Below, piece by piece: positions 49,530 through 62,800 of a stretch of 64,000 nt of DNA (its first letter is position 1; every line of letters starts with the position of its first letter). Under the pieces are notes generated by a model that was not told where the DNA came from, searched no databases, and saw only the letters and a program-made list of their open reading frames with translations. The position numbers and the translations under genes are program-made. This DNA is from Casuarina equisetifolia (taxonomy: Eukaryota; Streptophyta; Magnoliopsida; Fagales; Casuarinaceae): contig CM052362.1 in the NCBI GenBank assembly GCA_028551475.1, positions 23,294,021 through 23,358,020 on the forward strand, given 5' to 3'.

Positions 49530-49985
49530 GTTTTTCTTCATGCGCCACCTCGAGAGGCTGCTGACTACCACGACAGCTAACTTCCACCTGCGTAGTGCGT
49601 CTGTTTCCGGCAGGGAAGGGTCTCTGTGCTCGTCAAATGCCTCCGCAAAACCACTCTCCATGATTTTTTTCCTAATTCTATCTGTCACCAGCACGAAAAC
49701 TTGTAGTTCTCGTCGATGAAGACGACAGAGATTCTCGACCCCTCTATTGCGGAAAGCAGTGTGTATGAAATATATTATCCTCTTTGAAGATTTTCTTCAT
49801 CCCTGAAGGTGTTGATTCCGACGTTTAGGAGAGCTTGATAAAGGCGATCGGTAAAGCTATCCCCGGTCTTTGACCCTGAAACTCAAGAAAGACGTCGTAG
49901 ATCCAGCATGGATGGGAGGAAGAAGATGAAGAGACGAAACCTAAGGAAGATGTACTGGCACTGGCAGCGACGGCAGCGGAAGGAC
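49530..49985 (-). pseudogene. Decayed TIR exon, paralogue of the TIR gene at 34 kb
   Basis: On the minus strand HPCWIYDVFLEFQGQRPG corresponds to HPNWTYDVYLSFRGRDTRAG of the intact gene, followed by 'atcaacaccttcaggg' matching GINTFRD at the DNA level. Several frame shifts and stops interrupt it, and the WCLEEL region is barely recognisable. The donor after the domain has changed. It lies 1.8 kb upstream of kinase copy C, as the intact TIR lies upstream of copy A. Confidence 0.72.
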
Positions 49986-50089
49986 CTCTTCTTCTTTCTC
50001 TGCTTTCAATGCTTCTGCGGTTGTGAAGACAGGAAACGCAGTGCTTCGGTCAACAACAGAGTATCTGTCCAGTGACTATGAACGCAAAA

Positions 50090-51205
50090 GACCTCGTTAT
50101 CTAGTAAATATTTTCAACTGGTTCCAAGGAAGAAGTTCTACATTTCTTAAATAATTATGTATATATGTAATGATTTATATTATTTAATGGCAACCAAAGC
50201 AGCATAAAGTATTCATGATTATCTCAACTATTTTTGTTAATGATAAAAGAAATTAGAACAATTTTATTCAAGCCTAAGATTGAATTATTTCTTAAAAATA
50301 TTGACTGGCACTTATTGCCCTTATTAGTTTGGGATTTCTTTTGCAAACCAACATAGAAGAATCGACAATTCCAACTTAGAAATCTTATCTTTCATTTTTT
50401 TTTCTGGCTTTTAATATCAGTAGTTATGGTGCTATTGAACATGATAGGTGGTGGAATTCATTGATGTCCTCTTTTTTTTTATCGTTAATACAAAAAAAAA
50501 AATACCTTTGTATTTATTTTGATGATTGCTAGTTCTTCATTTGGTTGGAATTAAACCGCACGATACCAAAAGCAATAGTTATGGTTTGTGTTCTTTAAAC
50601 TTATGCATGATATATAGATTTTATGGATCAGTCAAGATAAAATAGTTAATTTTTTCTGGTCATTTTTGGCCTCAATTTAGAAATACAAAGACTTCATCTA
50701 AATTACTTTTTTTTCTTACTTTTTTATACATACACCCAAACATTTACATTTATTTAGTTAACTAGTTTAGTAGTTAGTTAGTATGAACTTTAACGGTAAG
50801 ATTTGAGATATGAAACTTTATGTGTATAATTTGAGCACATATGTTATAATATTAAAAAAAAATCTTACTCCTTAGTGTCAAACCCAGAACTCGAATTAAG
50901 CTAAGTGCTTATCAACACTTTGTCCATGCTCAAATGCAGACAACATGTTGCTATCTTTGAAATGGTCCAAACCGCGTTTGCACTTACTTTTATTGACCAT
51001 GAACACAAATCAAATATTCATATTAATAAATAATTTTAACTTTTGTCCAAGGAAAAAGTTTTGTTCTTCTTAAATAATTACGTATCTATGTAATGTTTTA
51101 TATTATTTAATGATAATTAATTTATTCATGATTATCTTAACTAATTTTGTCAGTGATAAAAGAAATTGGAAAAATCATATTCAAACCCAAGGTTGATATT
51201 ATTTT
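50090..51205. repeat. Internal direct duplication in inserted DNA of TIR block 2
   Basis: 50100-50280 and 51020-51205 are diverged direct copies sharing 'ttcttaaataatta.gta', 'taatg.tttatattatttaatg' and 'gataaaagaaatt.gaa'. A similar small duplication involves 51460-51520 and 51660-51720 ('aaaacatgacattt.gta'). No coding features. It could be relics of a non-autonomous element, but no ends were found. Confidence 0.5.
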
Positions 51206-52520
51206 TACAAAAAATTCCGGTTTCAAATTATATTCAAACCTATGATTCCATGATGGCAGGAACATGGTATACTGCTTTGGGTGAAGTGCGAAGGTGCGCG
51301 TGAAAAGCAGAGGTTTGTAGGCTACGAGCTTTAAAAACTGAGTTCACTGCATTCTTTTCTTTTCGGCGGATGCAAAAGCAGAAGCAATAGGGACGATTCC
51401 CCACGGGATGAGGGATAAATAAATTAATTTTACGAACTTTTAAGAGTAATTTAATTAAGCAAGAGCAACTCTTGCGCTAGAAAACATGACATTTGGGTAA
51501 ATAGCCTTATATTTATAAATAAAAAAATATATAACATTTAGTAGGTAGAAGACTTTGAACAAAACGATAACATTTACATCCAATGTTGTGTTACATTTAT
51601 TTTTTCTTTATTGGAAAAACTTGACATTACTGCATGACAAATCAATAGAAGTTCAATAGAGTAAGAGCAACTTTTTAGCTGGAAAACATGACATTTGAGT
51701 AGATAACGCTTAACATCTCGCTTATAAAAAAATGTAACATTCAATGGATAGAAGACTTTGAATATAGTCTTCACATTTAGCTCTGTGTTACATTTTACAT
51801 TTAACTTTAATAGAGTAACTTGAATGGAAAAACTGAAACAAGAGAGAGAAAGATGGAAGAGAGAGAAAAGTAATGGTTGCTGCGGAGAGAGAAGGAGACA
51901 GAGAGAGAAAGCTAAGAATCGTTGCTCCGAAGTGTGTTTTGTATTCATCAAGCAAGAGAAGTTCTTGTGAGTGAAACATATACCAAGTTACATGTATATA
52001 TAGTTCTAAAAGACTAAAAAAGAATTATGTAGGGGTAGGCTAGAGCTTAGCCCTTGAGTGCCTTCTTGTGAGACTCTTTCATGTTCTCTTTAGAACACTC
52101 AAGTTTCTAGTTTCTTGTTGCAAGGTGTTGGGTAGTCATGGCATGGCTTCTTGTTGAAAGGTGTTGGGTAGTCATGGCATGGCTTTCGTGCCGGGGTTTG
52201 TCAAAGTTAATAACTTGCCCATTATTAAGATTAATTTGGTAATTGTAGTTCAGTTGAACAATAACAATTTTTCGCCTTGGAAAATGTATCTTTCAGCCTC
52301 GTATTTCGTTTGGTAAAATATTTTCAAATAAATGAATAAAATTCTTCTTTTTCTTTTTGGAATCAGAGAGACAGAATTTCTTCTTCTTTTTTTTAAAAAA
52401 AAACACACTTTAAAACAAGAATATACAAGCATAGCAGACATGAATGTGTTGATAAGCACATAGATATGTCCATAGTATGTTATCTTTAAAGTGCTTACAA
52501 AACCAATTTGACCCATGTTT

Positions 52521-53592
52521 TACAAAATGTTACTACATGATTATACTAATGAACTCTCAAATTCAATGGATCACCAATTCATAAATACAAATAACTTTTT
52601 ATAATGAAATCTTAAGTTTTATTAAGTTTTATTAAGTTTTATCTCCATATATTTATATAATTTTTGTTCCTAATTTCAAAATTTTAAATTAATTGACTGT
52701 ACACTGTTCTACAACTAATAAAATAGTATTATTTGTCTTTAATTTGAAGTAAATCTGTCTCCTTTTTCGGCAGATAATTCAGTTGTGGATCCTCAGGAGA
52801 GGAATACTCGGGGGGGATTTCGGTCATTTTCGGGGGTTGTCCGTGAGTCTACGGCTTCTGGGTAAACCAGGCCCAGAAGTTGACGAGGAGTAAACCCACT
52901 AAACCGGGCTACTTTACGACTAAACCGACCAATTCCCGAAAAAGAAAGAAAAAAAAAAAACCCGACCAATTCTATACATCGACTTATTTACTGAAAAAAA
53001 AACCACTTGGCCAATTCTTAGCACACCCGGCAACATAAAATAAGGCACCTGGACGCACGGTGTTCTTGCTGTTTCCTGTCAACCGCTGCTCGTTCAAGGC
53101 AAGGCTCTTGGTCGGGCTTCTACGACGTTCAGGCCGCCTCTCTTGTCCATCTCACCAACGCTTGAGCGCATCCCTTTTACTATTAATTCAACTGAAATCG
53201 TAATTCTAGAATGAAAAAAAAAGTTTAGCAGCATTCTAAATCAAACTCTACCGCAGAGAAATCTGTCCCAGATATCGCCCTGCAAGTCTAATATGCATCT
53301 CTATCGTCGAAGTAGGTGGAAATTCAAGCACCTCGACATAAAAGATCAAAAAAAAAAAAAAAGGTCTTTAGGGCTTCTCGTGTCCTCCGTCGTGACAAGA
53401 ATGACTCATTGGTGATGTCCGATTCAAATAAAGGAACTGAAATATGGCTACGACAACCTGCAAAAGGTCACGTCGGTCTCTGTTTTTCCATCTGCATTGT
53501 CATGCAATGTAAGATAGAAAAAGCAGTTGTATAAAGATATGAAACAATTAGTAACTTTTACCTCATTATATTATTGGATTTAGCCAAGTATT
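52521..53592. other. Spacer with a GC-richer patch downstream of copy E
   Basis: No gene was recognised. 52780-53180 is GC-richer and reads like former promoter or UTR DNA but holds no convincing open frame. 53215-53590 matches the 3' flanks of copies A (15390-16400) and C and is likely the 3' UTR or flank of copy E. Confidence 0.4.
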
Positions 53593-56500
53593 TCAACGTC
53601 GCCTCTTTATAAATGGATCGTCTAAGAGCTCAGTTGCAGTAGGACGACGATTGGCCTCTACTTGTAGGCACCGCAGGATAAAGGCTCTTGCATCTTTTGA
53701 CAGATAATCAGGAACGGTTGGTGATACCCCTTCCTCAAGTCTATACCACTGCCAAGTATCAGAAGGTGATACTCTTAACACCAAAACCAAGTCTTGCAAG
53801 GATGAATATTATTTAGAACTGGTGTAGCACATATCTTTTGGGTTCCGTTCAAGAGGTTTACATTAGATATTAGAAAAAAGGAATATAAGATAAGAAAAAT
53901 CAATCTTCTTCTCCTTAATGTGTTTAATGGTATAAAATTTTCCCAAAAGCATCCAAAACAAGTAAAATTACAGAAGTATATCGTGCTTTAGAATGAGCAT
54001 CAGAATTATCTCAACAATAAACATCAAAATAACACAAAGATTTGACACGCACCTCTTCCACTTCCGGATATGGATGCTTGCGTGTTAACATCTCCAATAC
54101 AGTGCACCCGAGACTCCATATATCAGCTGAAAAACCAGACCCTAAGCTCTTCCCACTGATAAGCTGTACGTGAATAGCTTGGTAATCAGAAATACTAAGA
54201 CAGAATTTTTAATAAAATGCAATCTCCCCACCAGGAAGGAAAATTTTTAAGGGAGTGTGACTTTGTAAGTTCAACTCTGAGGGAAGGAAAAAGGAAGTAC
54301 GCATACAAGTATACCCCCACAAAAGGGGGCATTAGACCATCTAACTAGAAATACAAAATATTCCAGCTAAAGGTGAAGAAAGATCGAAACCCCAGTAATT
54401 GGCATGAAAGCTTAGGAATCCCTTTTATGTATGCAAATTTTCTAAACAACGTTCCACATCCTCAAAGATCTATGGTGTAACAATTTGTTTGTACTTAGGA
54501 TTTAAGTAATCTAGATCAACATGCCGTGTGTCTAGAGCTGAATATAATACATTGAAACAATAAAATAATCAAATTTAATCTCAAATTTAAGAAATCAAGT
54601 AAATTCATGAGTCTATCAATAATAAATTTTTAATAGAGTTGAATTAAAATATAGCATCCATACATGTGCATGACAAAATAGATCGAAGACCTAGTAACGA
54701 GTAGTATAGCAGTAACTTCAAGGCAAAAGGGGAAAGGCAAACCTCAGGTGCCATCCAGAATGCAATGCCTTGGAGAGATAGAGGATCATTGGATCTGAGT
54801 TCCTAAAAAGGGACACAACGATCAATATTAGTGACCCAAATAGACAATCCACCTCAGAGGCATCATTTAGAGCCTTTGTACTCGGGATTCCTCAACCTCT
54901 TTTCTCCTTCTTTTACAGCAATTTCATCATACTTATTTTAAACTTTGCATGTAAAATAGTAGCATTATGTAATACTCGTAATCCATGCTTGATATATTAG
55001 ACGAAAATGGTAACATTAATTGGTTAATCTATCATAATTATCATTAATCAGTCAAAGAACAAAGCAATGAATAAATAAAAAGAAAACATAAAGACTAGAT
55101 TAATACAAATTCCAACATTGCGTAGGGATCACATGAAAATGTACTGATTAGAACATTCATTAAAGAAAAAAAGAATAATTATCTTTTTGTATAGTATTAT
55201 AAGGGATAAGAATATGAAAATCTAATGATTAGAAAATTATTAAATAATGAATATGTCTTGGAATGTTGCATCATGTTAACATCTAGTCATTCCATTCAAA
55301 AACAAATAACGCAAAGTTTCAAGTGCGTCTTTCTCTAATAAAAAAAAAAAAAGAAAGCTATTTAATTTTATTTTGCATGCATACTTTGAAATTTTGAAAA
55401 TTCCCCACATTAAAGAAAGATTCATCTTAATGCTTTCATCAAGCATATAAAACCATAGGCATGTTTTTCTATCAATTACTACACTAGAAATTGTGTCATA
55501 TTAAGGATCAAATTGAGAAGTGCTGAAATAGTAAAGTACTTCGTTTCCATGGAAGAAATTTGCCATGCATCTTCATAGCAAGTTCAAGAAGTTAGACCAA
55601 CAACTAAAAAGGGGATAGGCAAACCTCAGGGGCCATCCAAAACACAGATAGATCATCGGATTCATTAACCTAAGAAATGACAAAACCATTAACATTAAGG
55701 TAAGAAATAGACAATCCTTTTAAAGTAATTTAACTTGAGGAAAAAATTGTAATAGAGGAAGGGAAGAATGACCTTTTCCAAGCCAAAGTTTGCAAGCTTC
55801 ACTCTTCCATTTGATTGCACTAATATGTTTGCACATTTGATATCACTTCAAGAAACATAAGAACCAATTAAGAATTCAAAGATTAGTTGCAAATGGTACA
55901 TAATTGCATGTATGTTTGTTTATCTATATACAGTGAAACAAACAATTGTCTTTGCATTTGATGTATAAAGGAAAATATAATTATAAAAAACAATTGTATT
56001 TACATGATAATAATTAAGGAAAAATTATAAGTTCAACAAGGCACATTGAACAAGCTAGTATATGACATTATGGAGATCCAAAAACAACCGCTATCATGCA
56101 AATAAATTATGAAAGTTCTAAAGGTCAACACCTATAAAAACTTTAAGTCTAAATCCTAAATTGACTAGTGAGATTTTTTGTTCAAAAAATAGCCCTTCAA
56201 AAATTTTGTTGTACTTGCTTTTAGGGAGAAGAACAAGAAAATATTCGTACTTATTTTTACAAGAAAAAGAGGGCCCTTTTGGTAGTGAGGAAAACGGAAC
56301 TCATGACAATGCTTAGTGAATATAACGGTAAAAAAGACATAATGCAAAAGACATATTCCAAGCTAAATCGTTTTGAAATAAGTCGAGGGCAAGACAAATA
56401 ATTAACCTTAATAAGTTAAGGGCAAGATAAACCAATAGCCTTAAGATCACATACATAATGACAAAAGCGAATATATTTATAACCTGTGGACCACATTTCT

Positions 56501-57662
56501 ATTATGAAGATACTTTAAACCATGTAGAATTTGTCTTGTATATGCAGAGACTTGAGAATCTTGAAGATGAAATGTTTGATAAAGCTTTAAGAGGGAGCTC
56601 TGTGTTTCTAGCTCCATAAAGATATATAACTTCCTTTCATCCTGCAACCAACATGAGTATAACACAAGATATGATTAGAAAATAGGAAATTATACCAAAG
56701 CATAATCCTATAAACCATAAGAATTGGAGATGCAATAATCATTCTTATACAATAAGAACTCTCATATTTGTGGGTACAAACTTAGGGATAATATAATGAA
56801 TCAAATAGTGTGGCTAACATGAGCAATTTAAACTTTGACTAATGGTTTTGATAACATAATTATTTCCTACGGCAGCAAAAGTGCATAATATAATGATTTG
56901 TGATGAAAACTTCATCATCATAAGATCTCAATTTAGAACATGAAAACAATATGAAATAATTTTCTTTTTTATTTTCAAAAAATAAAAGTATACCTTATCC
57001 TTGTATGTACCATAGTATTGAATTATATTCTCATGTTCGAGCTTACTTAAAAGAGTAATCTCCTGAAAAGTGAAGCATAAGATAAGACAATACAATCTAG
57101 GTAAAAATGGCAAAATAGAATAGTATAAACCTTTCTAATCCCAAAATAATATCCAGCTTGTATAGAAATTTAGAGAATATTAGTACCTCAGAACCAAAAT
57201 ATTATAATAGATTTAAGTATAAACCCATCTCACCTGCTCAAGTTGATCAGTAAGTTGCCATCTTGAATGGCCCTCATCAGGCAGCCAAAGTTCCTCAACA
57301 GCAAAAAGGAATCCATTACTGCATCGGAAAGGAAAATTATTAGCAACAAACTCTAAATACAAATAATACATCAGGGCACAAACAGTTCAGAATTTTTTTT
57401 GTTATGAACAGTATTGGGAAACTTACGCGTCTATTGCATTGTATATTAATCCAAACAATCCGTTCCCCAAAAGGGTTCCTTTTTCCCACCACGTTGTGTC
57501 AGGTCTACATCTCTTCTTCAGCAAGCGTTCCTCGATAATTATAAAGGAATCTTCAAGCGAATTCCCCTCTGACGCGTTTCTCTTGTCGCCTCGCTCAGCT
57601 CTGCCCCCATGCCCTGCTGCCGACTCCTCCTCGTTTAATAATTTGTTCCAAAGTACTAACAT
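53593..57662 (-). CDS. Kinase copy E: MEKK1-like pseudokinase, open frame
   Basis: Exons: 57662-57427, 57318-57234, 57062-56994, 56641-56484, 55845-55773, 54802-54743 (with an extra exon-6-like copy at 55669-55625), 54163-54053 and 53748-53593. Phases fit and there is no stop, giving about 315 residues. The glycine loop GNGLFG is kept. The beta-3 lysine is Glu (AVEE, residue 87), HRD is HSD, DFG is NFG (202-204), and the CKGT of the activation segment reads LQGI. The [13 protein letters not shown] exon and C-lobe are normal. Such a protein should not transfer phosphate well; a scaffold or decoy role is an inference. The first usable ATG is 57662; an acceptor-like TATTCAG upstream (57705-57711) leaves an additional 5' exon possible. 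Intron 1 is only 108 bases, against 2 kb in A and C. Confidence 0.75.
54900..55570. repeat. Gene-flank-like repeat inside copy E, paired with 58600-59350
   Basis: This intron segment between the two exon-6 copies of E matches the intergenic DNA at 58600-59350 over about 700 bases. Shared blocks include 'aaaattcattaaagagaaaa'-type, 'catcttaatgctttcatcaa' and 'catggaagaaatttgcca'. At its other site it is the 3' flank of copy F. Finding a gene flank within an intron argues that E was assembled by recombination between two copies. Confidence 0.65.
55625..55669 (-). other. Extra, shortened exon 6 in kinase copy E
   Basis: 45 bases between a TTAG acceptor and a GTTTGCC donor, in phase, encoding [15 protein letters not shown]. 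It is equivalent to the 60-base exon at 54743-54802 but lacks five residues around CKGT. Copy F has a similarly shortened exon 6. Which exon E uses is unknown; using either or both keeps the frame. Confidence 0.65.
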
Positions 57663-57719
57663 GCTTATAGCTTTTGGTTCAAATCTCTCTCTTTGTCTCA
57701 CTCCTGAATACTAAAGTAA

Positions 57720-59829
57720 GCAGAGAGTGAAAAACACAATGAGGTTATTAAGTAAATCATGCACGAAAATTTCTTTCCTCTCCCCTGCTTCATGTTAAAG
57801 AGCCCTAATCCTAATCCAGTATGACTTTTTTGGACTCTTAATGACTAAGTTTTGGACTCTTTAACTCCTAACCCAATATAATTAGGATTTGAATTCTTAG
57901 AACAACTGATTTCAAATTCCACAAATGATTTTTTATTATATATATTTTAAAACTATGCAGTCTACTAGATTTAAAATAAAAACAAGTTTAATTAACTATA
58001 GTTTAATATTCTAACTTAATAACCAGATTTATTCAAATAGTCCTAGATCCTTGGGCCTAACACTCTGGTCCTATTTAATTTTTTCAAAAGCTGCAACAGC
58101 CCTAACTTCTTTGCAAATCAAGCTCTGCTACTTCCATCTGCACCTATCTCATGTCCCTTGCCCTCATATCTCCTTTTTTTTCTCTCTTTCTTATTGAGAG
58201 AATCAAAATTTGGATTAAGGATAAAATAATAATTTTATGTATGAACAGAATAATCTTATTGTTTTCTCAGCATTATCAACTATGTAAGGATTAATGTTTA
58301 TTAAACCATTTGAATCAATTTAGAAAGCCGGCTATAACATTTTAGACAGTGGAGTAGTCGCAATTCCTTGTGGAATTCTCAATTTTCTTTTCGTCTTTTA
58401 CTGCAATATCATCAAAGTCGTCTGTTATCTTGAATGTGCTTGCAAGAATTATATCTCACTAGTTTTTCAAGCCTAATAACAAGATCAATTAGGCCCATAT
58501 TCTACAAAATGTCAGTGTGTAATTATACAAATAAAATTTTGTATCCTAGTTCATAAAATTGAGATGGCTTTTGATGGTGAAATCATAGGTTTTGTTAAAT
58601 ATGTTGAGCTACTCTTTATTAAAGATGGCTGTCATTTCTTTTAAAAGATTACGGTTGACCATTTCATTTAATAGATTATGGCTAATCATTTCTTTTAAAA
58701 GATTATTTTAAACTATGCATCTAGAGTAATTGTATTATGCTATACTCATATCCCATACATATCTGTAATGTTAATTGGTTAATTGGTTAATTCGTAATAG
58801 GTATCATTAGTCAATTAAAGAATAAACCAACGAACAGACTTGCTTTGAATCAAAAGAAAACAAAAAGACATGATTATTATAAATTCAAACATTAGTTTGA
58901 AGCCACATGAAAATTTTATCACTAGAAAATTCATTAAAGAGAAAAAGAAAATAGTTATCTTTTCGTGTAATGTAAAAATGAATATATCTTGGGACGTTGC
59001 ATTATGTTAAAATTTAGCCATTTGATCAAAAAAGCAAATAAAATAAAGCTTCAAGTATGTCTTTCTCTGATAAAAAAGACGGGCTATTTAATGTTATTTT
59101 GCATGCTTACTTTAAAAGTATCTCATGCTGAAGAAAGGTTCATCTTAATGCTTTCATCAAGCATATATGGCAACGGGCATGTTGTTCTATCAATTAATTC
59201 AATTGAAATCGTATCATATTAAGGATTATATGAAGAAGCACCCAAACAGTAAGGTGCTTACTTTCCATGTGGGAGCCTCTTTACGTTCAGGCGAATAAAG
59301 GGACCTAGATTAGTATTTTCATGGAAGAAATTTGCCACTACATTTTCATAGCCAGTACAAATAGTTGAACCGAATTTTAACATATGTAATCACTTATAGG
59401 AATAAGCTATAGCAAACAGCACCAACAATACTAATATAGCAAATATAGGACAATTTAAACTTCTTATTTGAGGAATTACATTTTACAGAGAATAACTCAT
59501 ATTTAATTGAAAATATTAAAAATATTAAGTGAAAAAACCCATCTCTTTATAAGTTATTTTTAAAATTTCTATATTTCCCATAAGACTAGCCAATCTGATA
59601 TGTATCTCAGTTGCCAAATTAGGTGAAATTCAAGCACCTCAACATAGAAGATAAGATTTCCAGTCTCTAAGGCTTCAAATGCTTCCAGTAAGAAAAATAT
59701 TTTGACGTTGTACCACCAAACAGCAAAAGATAATTTTAGCTTTCACTTTTCCATTTCAGCAATAGAAAGATGTGAAAGAACTAACAACTTTTACCTTAAT
59801 ATCCCACAGATTTAGCTCATAAGAGCGAT
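57720..59829. other. Spacer between kinase copies F and E
   Basis: No gene was found. 58600-59350 is the partner of the repeat inside copy E. 59590-59820 matches the 3' flanks of A, C and E and is probably the 3' UTR of copy F. Confidence 0.45.
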
Positions 59830-62800
59830 TCAACGTGCAACAGTAGGAGATGTGAAGCTTGAGGCTGTCAAAATCTGCTTCTTTACAAATGGGTGGTCTA
59901 AGAGCTGAGCTGCAGTAGGACGATCACTAGCCTCTGGTTGTAGGCACCTCAGGATAAAGTCCCTTGCATCTTGTGAGAGATAATCAGGAACAGTAGGTGG
60001 TATGCCGCGACCAATTTTAAACATCGCTACCGACTGCCAAGCATCAGTAGAGGATGCTTTTAACAACAAAACTATGAATACCACTTAGAACTGGTGTTAA
60101 ACATATCTCACCGGCTCTACTCAAGGGCTTTGCATTAATTATAAGGAAAAAGAACTACAAGATAAGAAAAATCAACCTACTTGTCCTGAATGTGTTAAAT
60201 ATCATAAAATTTTTCCAAAAGCATCCAAAACAAGTAACATTACAGGTTTAGAAGAGAATATCATGTCCTGCAATTACCATCAGAATCATCTCGACAGTAA
60301 ACATCAAAATAAGCATATAATATGACATGCACCTTTTCCAAATCTGAATATGGACGCTTGCGTGTGAACATCTCCAATACAGTGCATCCAAGGCTCCATA
60401 TATCAGCTGAACCCGGAGACCCTTGGCTCTTCCCAATAAGAACCTGTACATGCACAACTTGGTAATGAAGTGTTATACTATAACTTCATTCTTTGAAAGG
60501 AAAAAAAAAAAAAAAGAATCGAAACATATAAGTGAGGCCCCTAAAAGTGAGCATTAGAAAATCTAATTAGAAACATAATGTTCCAGCTGAAACTGAAGAA
60601 AGAAAAGACTGACATTGACAAAAATGAGACCTCGCCATTTGTGATATCCAAATCCATATAATAAAAGAACTTTTAACATAACCATGTACTTGCATCCATC
60701 TACTATTCAATATCATTACTAATACCTCAAAATCTAAGTGCCCATGAGTTATAGTACAAATCATATATGTGGCACAATATAGAGGATAACAAGGGCCAAA
60801 TCTATATGGGGTCGGAAAAATGATACAAAGAGATGACACAAAGATTGTACTTTAACTAAGAGAAAGAATTCAAATTAAAATATAGTATAGGAATACTTAG
60901 ACAACCATAAAAGCGTCTATGCATGTGCATTAAGAAGAGAGATTAAAGCCCCAAAATTGATCGGACAACTTACGAAACCTTTTTATGCATGGAATCTTTT
61001 TACCAATATTCTACATCCTTGTTCTATCTAGAGTAGAATATATTGTTTATACTTAGGATTGAAGTAATATATATCAAAAAGCCATATATAGCAACCTCAT
61101 TGAAAAACAAAGACTTCCACATTCACCTAAAGCCGAGTATAATACATTGAAAACAGTAAAGCCCAACAACTTTCAATTTAATCTCAGACTTGAGAAACTA
61201 AATAAATTTATAAGTTCATTAGCAATAACTATTAATAGAGTTTACAGGCATGCAAATACTTAGCATTTAAATCATGTTTGTAATTAGTCACAAACCAACT
61301 TCCATATAACTAGACCCATCCGTTAGCTTATTAACTTCAATACAAAAATGGAAAGGCAAACCTCAGGGGCCATGCTGGGTAGAGTTACATGATCATTGGA
61401 TTCTATCGCCTAAAAAAAGATGCAACCATCAACATTAGCAAAAGAAATAAATAATCCTTTTGAAGTTAGTTAAGTTGAGAAAAAATTACAATAAAGGAAG
61501 GGAAGAATGACCTTTGCCAAACCAAAGTTTGCAAGTTTCACTTTTCCATTTGCATGCACTAATATATTTGCACATTTGATATCCCTTCAAGAAACAATAG
61601 AACTAGATAAGATTTCAAAGATTAGTTGCAAATGGTATATAATTGAATGTCTATTTGTTTATTTTTACATAGTGAAACAACCAAATGTCTCTGCGTCCAA
61701 CATAAACAGTTTCCCATTACATGATAATAATAAAGGGGAAAACACAAGGTTCAAAAGGACACATTAAACAAGCTAGTATATGGCATAATGAAAATAAATA
61801 AATAAAAATTATGAAAATCCTGAGACAATAATTATCATGCACATAACTCATCAAAGTTCAAAAGGTCAAAACCCATAGAGCCTTTGTATTCTAGATCCTA
61901 GAATTGACTAGTGAAACTATTTGTTTCAAAATAGCCATTAAAATTTTTTCTTGTACTTACATTTGAAAATAAAAAGTACAAAAAAAATGTTCAATAACAT
62001 ATATATAAGAGCTAACATAAGTGTTGATGAAGTAAATATCACTCAATTCTAATATCTTATAAGCAAGTACTAAAGGCTAAAGGGAATACTAGCTAATAAA
62101 ACAAAGAAATCTTGAAACAAGGATTGATTTTAATGTCAGGTATAATTCAAAGCTCCATGCCATTATAGATACTGTTTACTATGGTTCTTTGATTAGTAGA
62201 CTGATTATTATTAATTTCTTGATTTTCTAACTTGGATTGTAATGACAACCCATAGGTCTTCCTATTCAAATCACTAAAATTTCTTTTAATAATATAATTC
62301 CTTTAAAGGGTGACATATATAAAGACATTCATCAAGCAAGCACTTAAAATAGTTGAGAAGGTAATGCACAAAGCACCCACATCCAACAAATGAAGACATA
62401 TAAAAAAGACATGATACAAAACTCATATTTCAAGCTTAACCATTTTGAAATAAGTGGAGGGAAAGATAACTCAAGAACCTTAGGATCACATACATAATGA
62501 CAAAAGAGAATATATTTATGACCTATGGACCACATTTCTATCATGAAGATACTTCAAACCGTGTAAAATCTGTCTTGTATATGCAGAGACTTGAGAATCT
62601 TGAAGACAAAATTTTTGATAAAGCTCCAAGAGGGAACCATGTGTTCCTAGCTCTAGAAGGATATATAACTTCCTTTCATCCTGCAACCAAAATGAGTAGA
62701 ACACAAGATATGCATGACTAATCCCAAAATTTATGAAAAATAGGAAATTATAATAAAGTATAATCCTTTACACTAAGGTTCTTGGAGATGTAATAATCAT

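Larger units (their letters stand above)
48640..52520. repeat. Duplicated TIR block, copy 2 with internal insertion
   Basis: Matches 32760-34830. The first 1.4 kb includes a decayed TIR exon, and the last 300 bases (52225-52520) match 34540-34830. Between them, about 50090-52220 is extra DNA without a counterpart in copy 1, itself containing internal duplications. Confidence 0.7.

Noticed and set aside
51574-51951. 125-codon minus-strand open frame in the inserted part of TIR block 2
   Set aside because: Low-complexity Leu/Ser/Phe reading opposite a GA-rich tract, within repeat-derived DNA; no domain.
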